A stretch of DNA of 64,000 bases from Algicella marina (lineage in GTDB: Bacteria; Pseudomonadota; Alphaproteobacteria; Rhodobacterales; Rhodobacteraceae). The stretch is from positions 2,309,501-2,373,500 of the forward strand of contig NZ_CP046620.1 in assembly GCF_009931615.1 (NCBI RefSeq), written 5' to 3'. The notes beneath the pieces are model-generated. The model ran no database searches, was not told where the DNA came from, and saw only the letters and a program-made list of their open reading frames with translations. Below, piece after piece: positions 63,868 through 64,000 of this stretch. Every line of letters starts with the position of its first letter. The stretch's first letter is position 1. The position numbers and the translations under genes were made by a program.

Positions 63868-64000
63868 TTACTCGATCACCGCGCAGGCGATCCTGTCGCC
63901 GGCAGCGCCCGATGGCTGGCTCTCATAGTCGTCAGGGCCACTGTGGATCATCAGTGCCCGTCCGGACACGTTGTCCTGCTCACCGCCCAGAATCGCATAC
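63868..64000 (-). CDS. sodC: Cu,Zn superoxide dismutase, C-terminal fragment (cut by window)
   Basis: About 44 codons are visible on the - strand and end at TAA (63870-63868). The translation reads RALMIHSGPDDYESQPSG, then AAGDRIACAVIE. The GRALMIHSGPDD..SQPSG..GDRIAC block is the C-terminal SodC signature with the copper ligand His and the conserved active-site Arg region and disulfide Cys. Periplasmic enzyme that dismutes superoxide. Confidence 0.92.
   Translation of the reverse strand, partial: YAILGGEQDNVSGRALMIHSGPDDYESQPSGAAGDRIACAVIE

Noticed and set aside
1-64000. CRISPR arrays, insertion sequences, prophage genes
   Set aside because: No regularly spaced repeats, transposase, integrase or phage structural genes were seen on either strand.

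Overview
The window looks like a chromosomal segment of an alphaproteobacterium, most likely a marine Rhodobacteraceae (Roseobacter/Rhodobacter type). The indications are a GC-rich base composition, the cell-cycle regulator gcrA, the sqdBDC sulfolipid operon in the arrangement known from Rhodobacter sphaeroides, a short zinc-knuckle MetRS, TRAP transport and the ffh-chorismate mutase-rpsP-rimM-trmD-rplS order. I see no insertion sequence, prophage, integrase or CRISPR array.

Region 1 (1-6750, + strand) is a translation/secretion cluster: ffh (5' end cut), a small periplasmic protein, a YeeE/YedE sulfur-permease pair, two GNAT acetyltransferases, a chorismate mutase, then rpsP-rimM-trmD-rplS and a terminator. 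Region 2 (6750-32600, - strand core) is the transcription/ribosome block read right to left: tuf, a TPR protein, yaaA, tRNA-Trp, then, after an 8.7-kb interruption, secE, nusG, rplK, rplA, rplJ, rplL, rpoB, rpoC, with a formyltransferase + DUF218 pair beyond rpoC. The interruption (about 20.2-28.9 kb) is a catabolic cassette: an IclR regulator facing a GMC oxidoreductase, an unknown 95-aa ORF, a TRAP binding protein, a fused TRAP QM permease, a HisD-superfamily dehydrogenase resembling sulfopropanediol dehydrogenase HpsN, and a zinc alcohol dehydrogenase. It separates tRNA-Trp from secE, which are commonly neighbours.

Region 3 (32.7-42.1 kb) is mixed: a periplasmic LysM-rhodanese protein, an MFS transporter, a large RTX protein with a repeat-built N-terminal half, metG, a small TPR protein, a 53-aa membrane protein, a DUF2177 protein and a degenerate GGDEF protein. 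Region 4 (42.2-51.2 kb, - strand) carries argD-argF, an ABC-FtsX-AttH-DUF2237 export-type operon, GNAT proteins, an 80-aa acidic protein and gcrA.

Region 5 (51.3-54.7 kb, + strand) is sqdB-sqdD-sqdC for sulfoquinovosyl diacylglycerol, with a clear promoter and an odd 353-bp structured spacer inside the operon. Region 6 (54.7-64 kb) holds an SPOR-like lipoprotein, argB, and a tightly overlapping respiratory operon: ExoD, a CoxB-cytochrome c fusion, a fused CoxA-CoxC, a small membrane protein, CtaG and a tri-heme cytochrome c. It ends with a host-attachment family protein, a small membrane protein and the 3' end of sodC.

The most interesting items are the cassette between tRNA-Trp and secE with its HpsN-like enzyme, the structured spacer in the sqd operon, the RTX protein's solenoid repeats, the LysM-rhodanese fusion and the formyltransferase-DUF218 pair. 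Promoters, operators and hairpins were found by eye and are unconfirmed.
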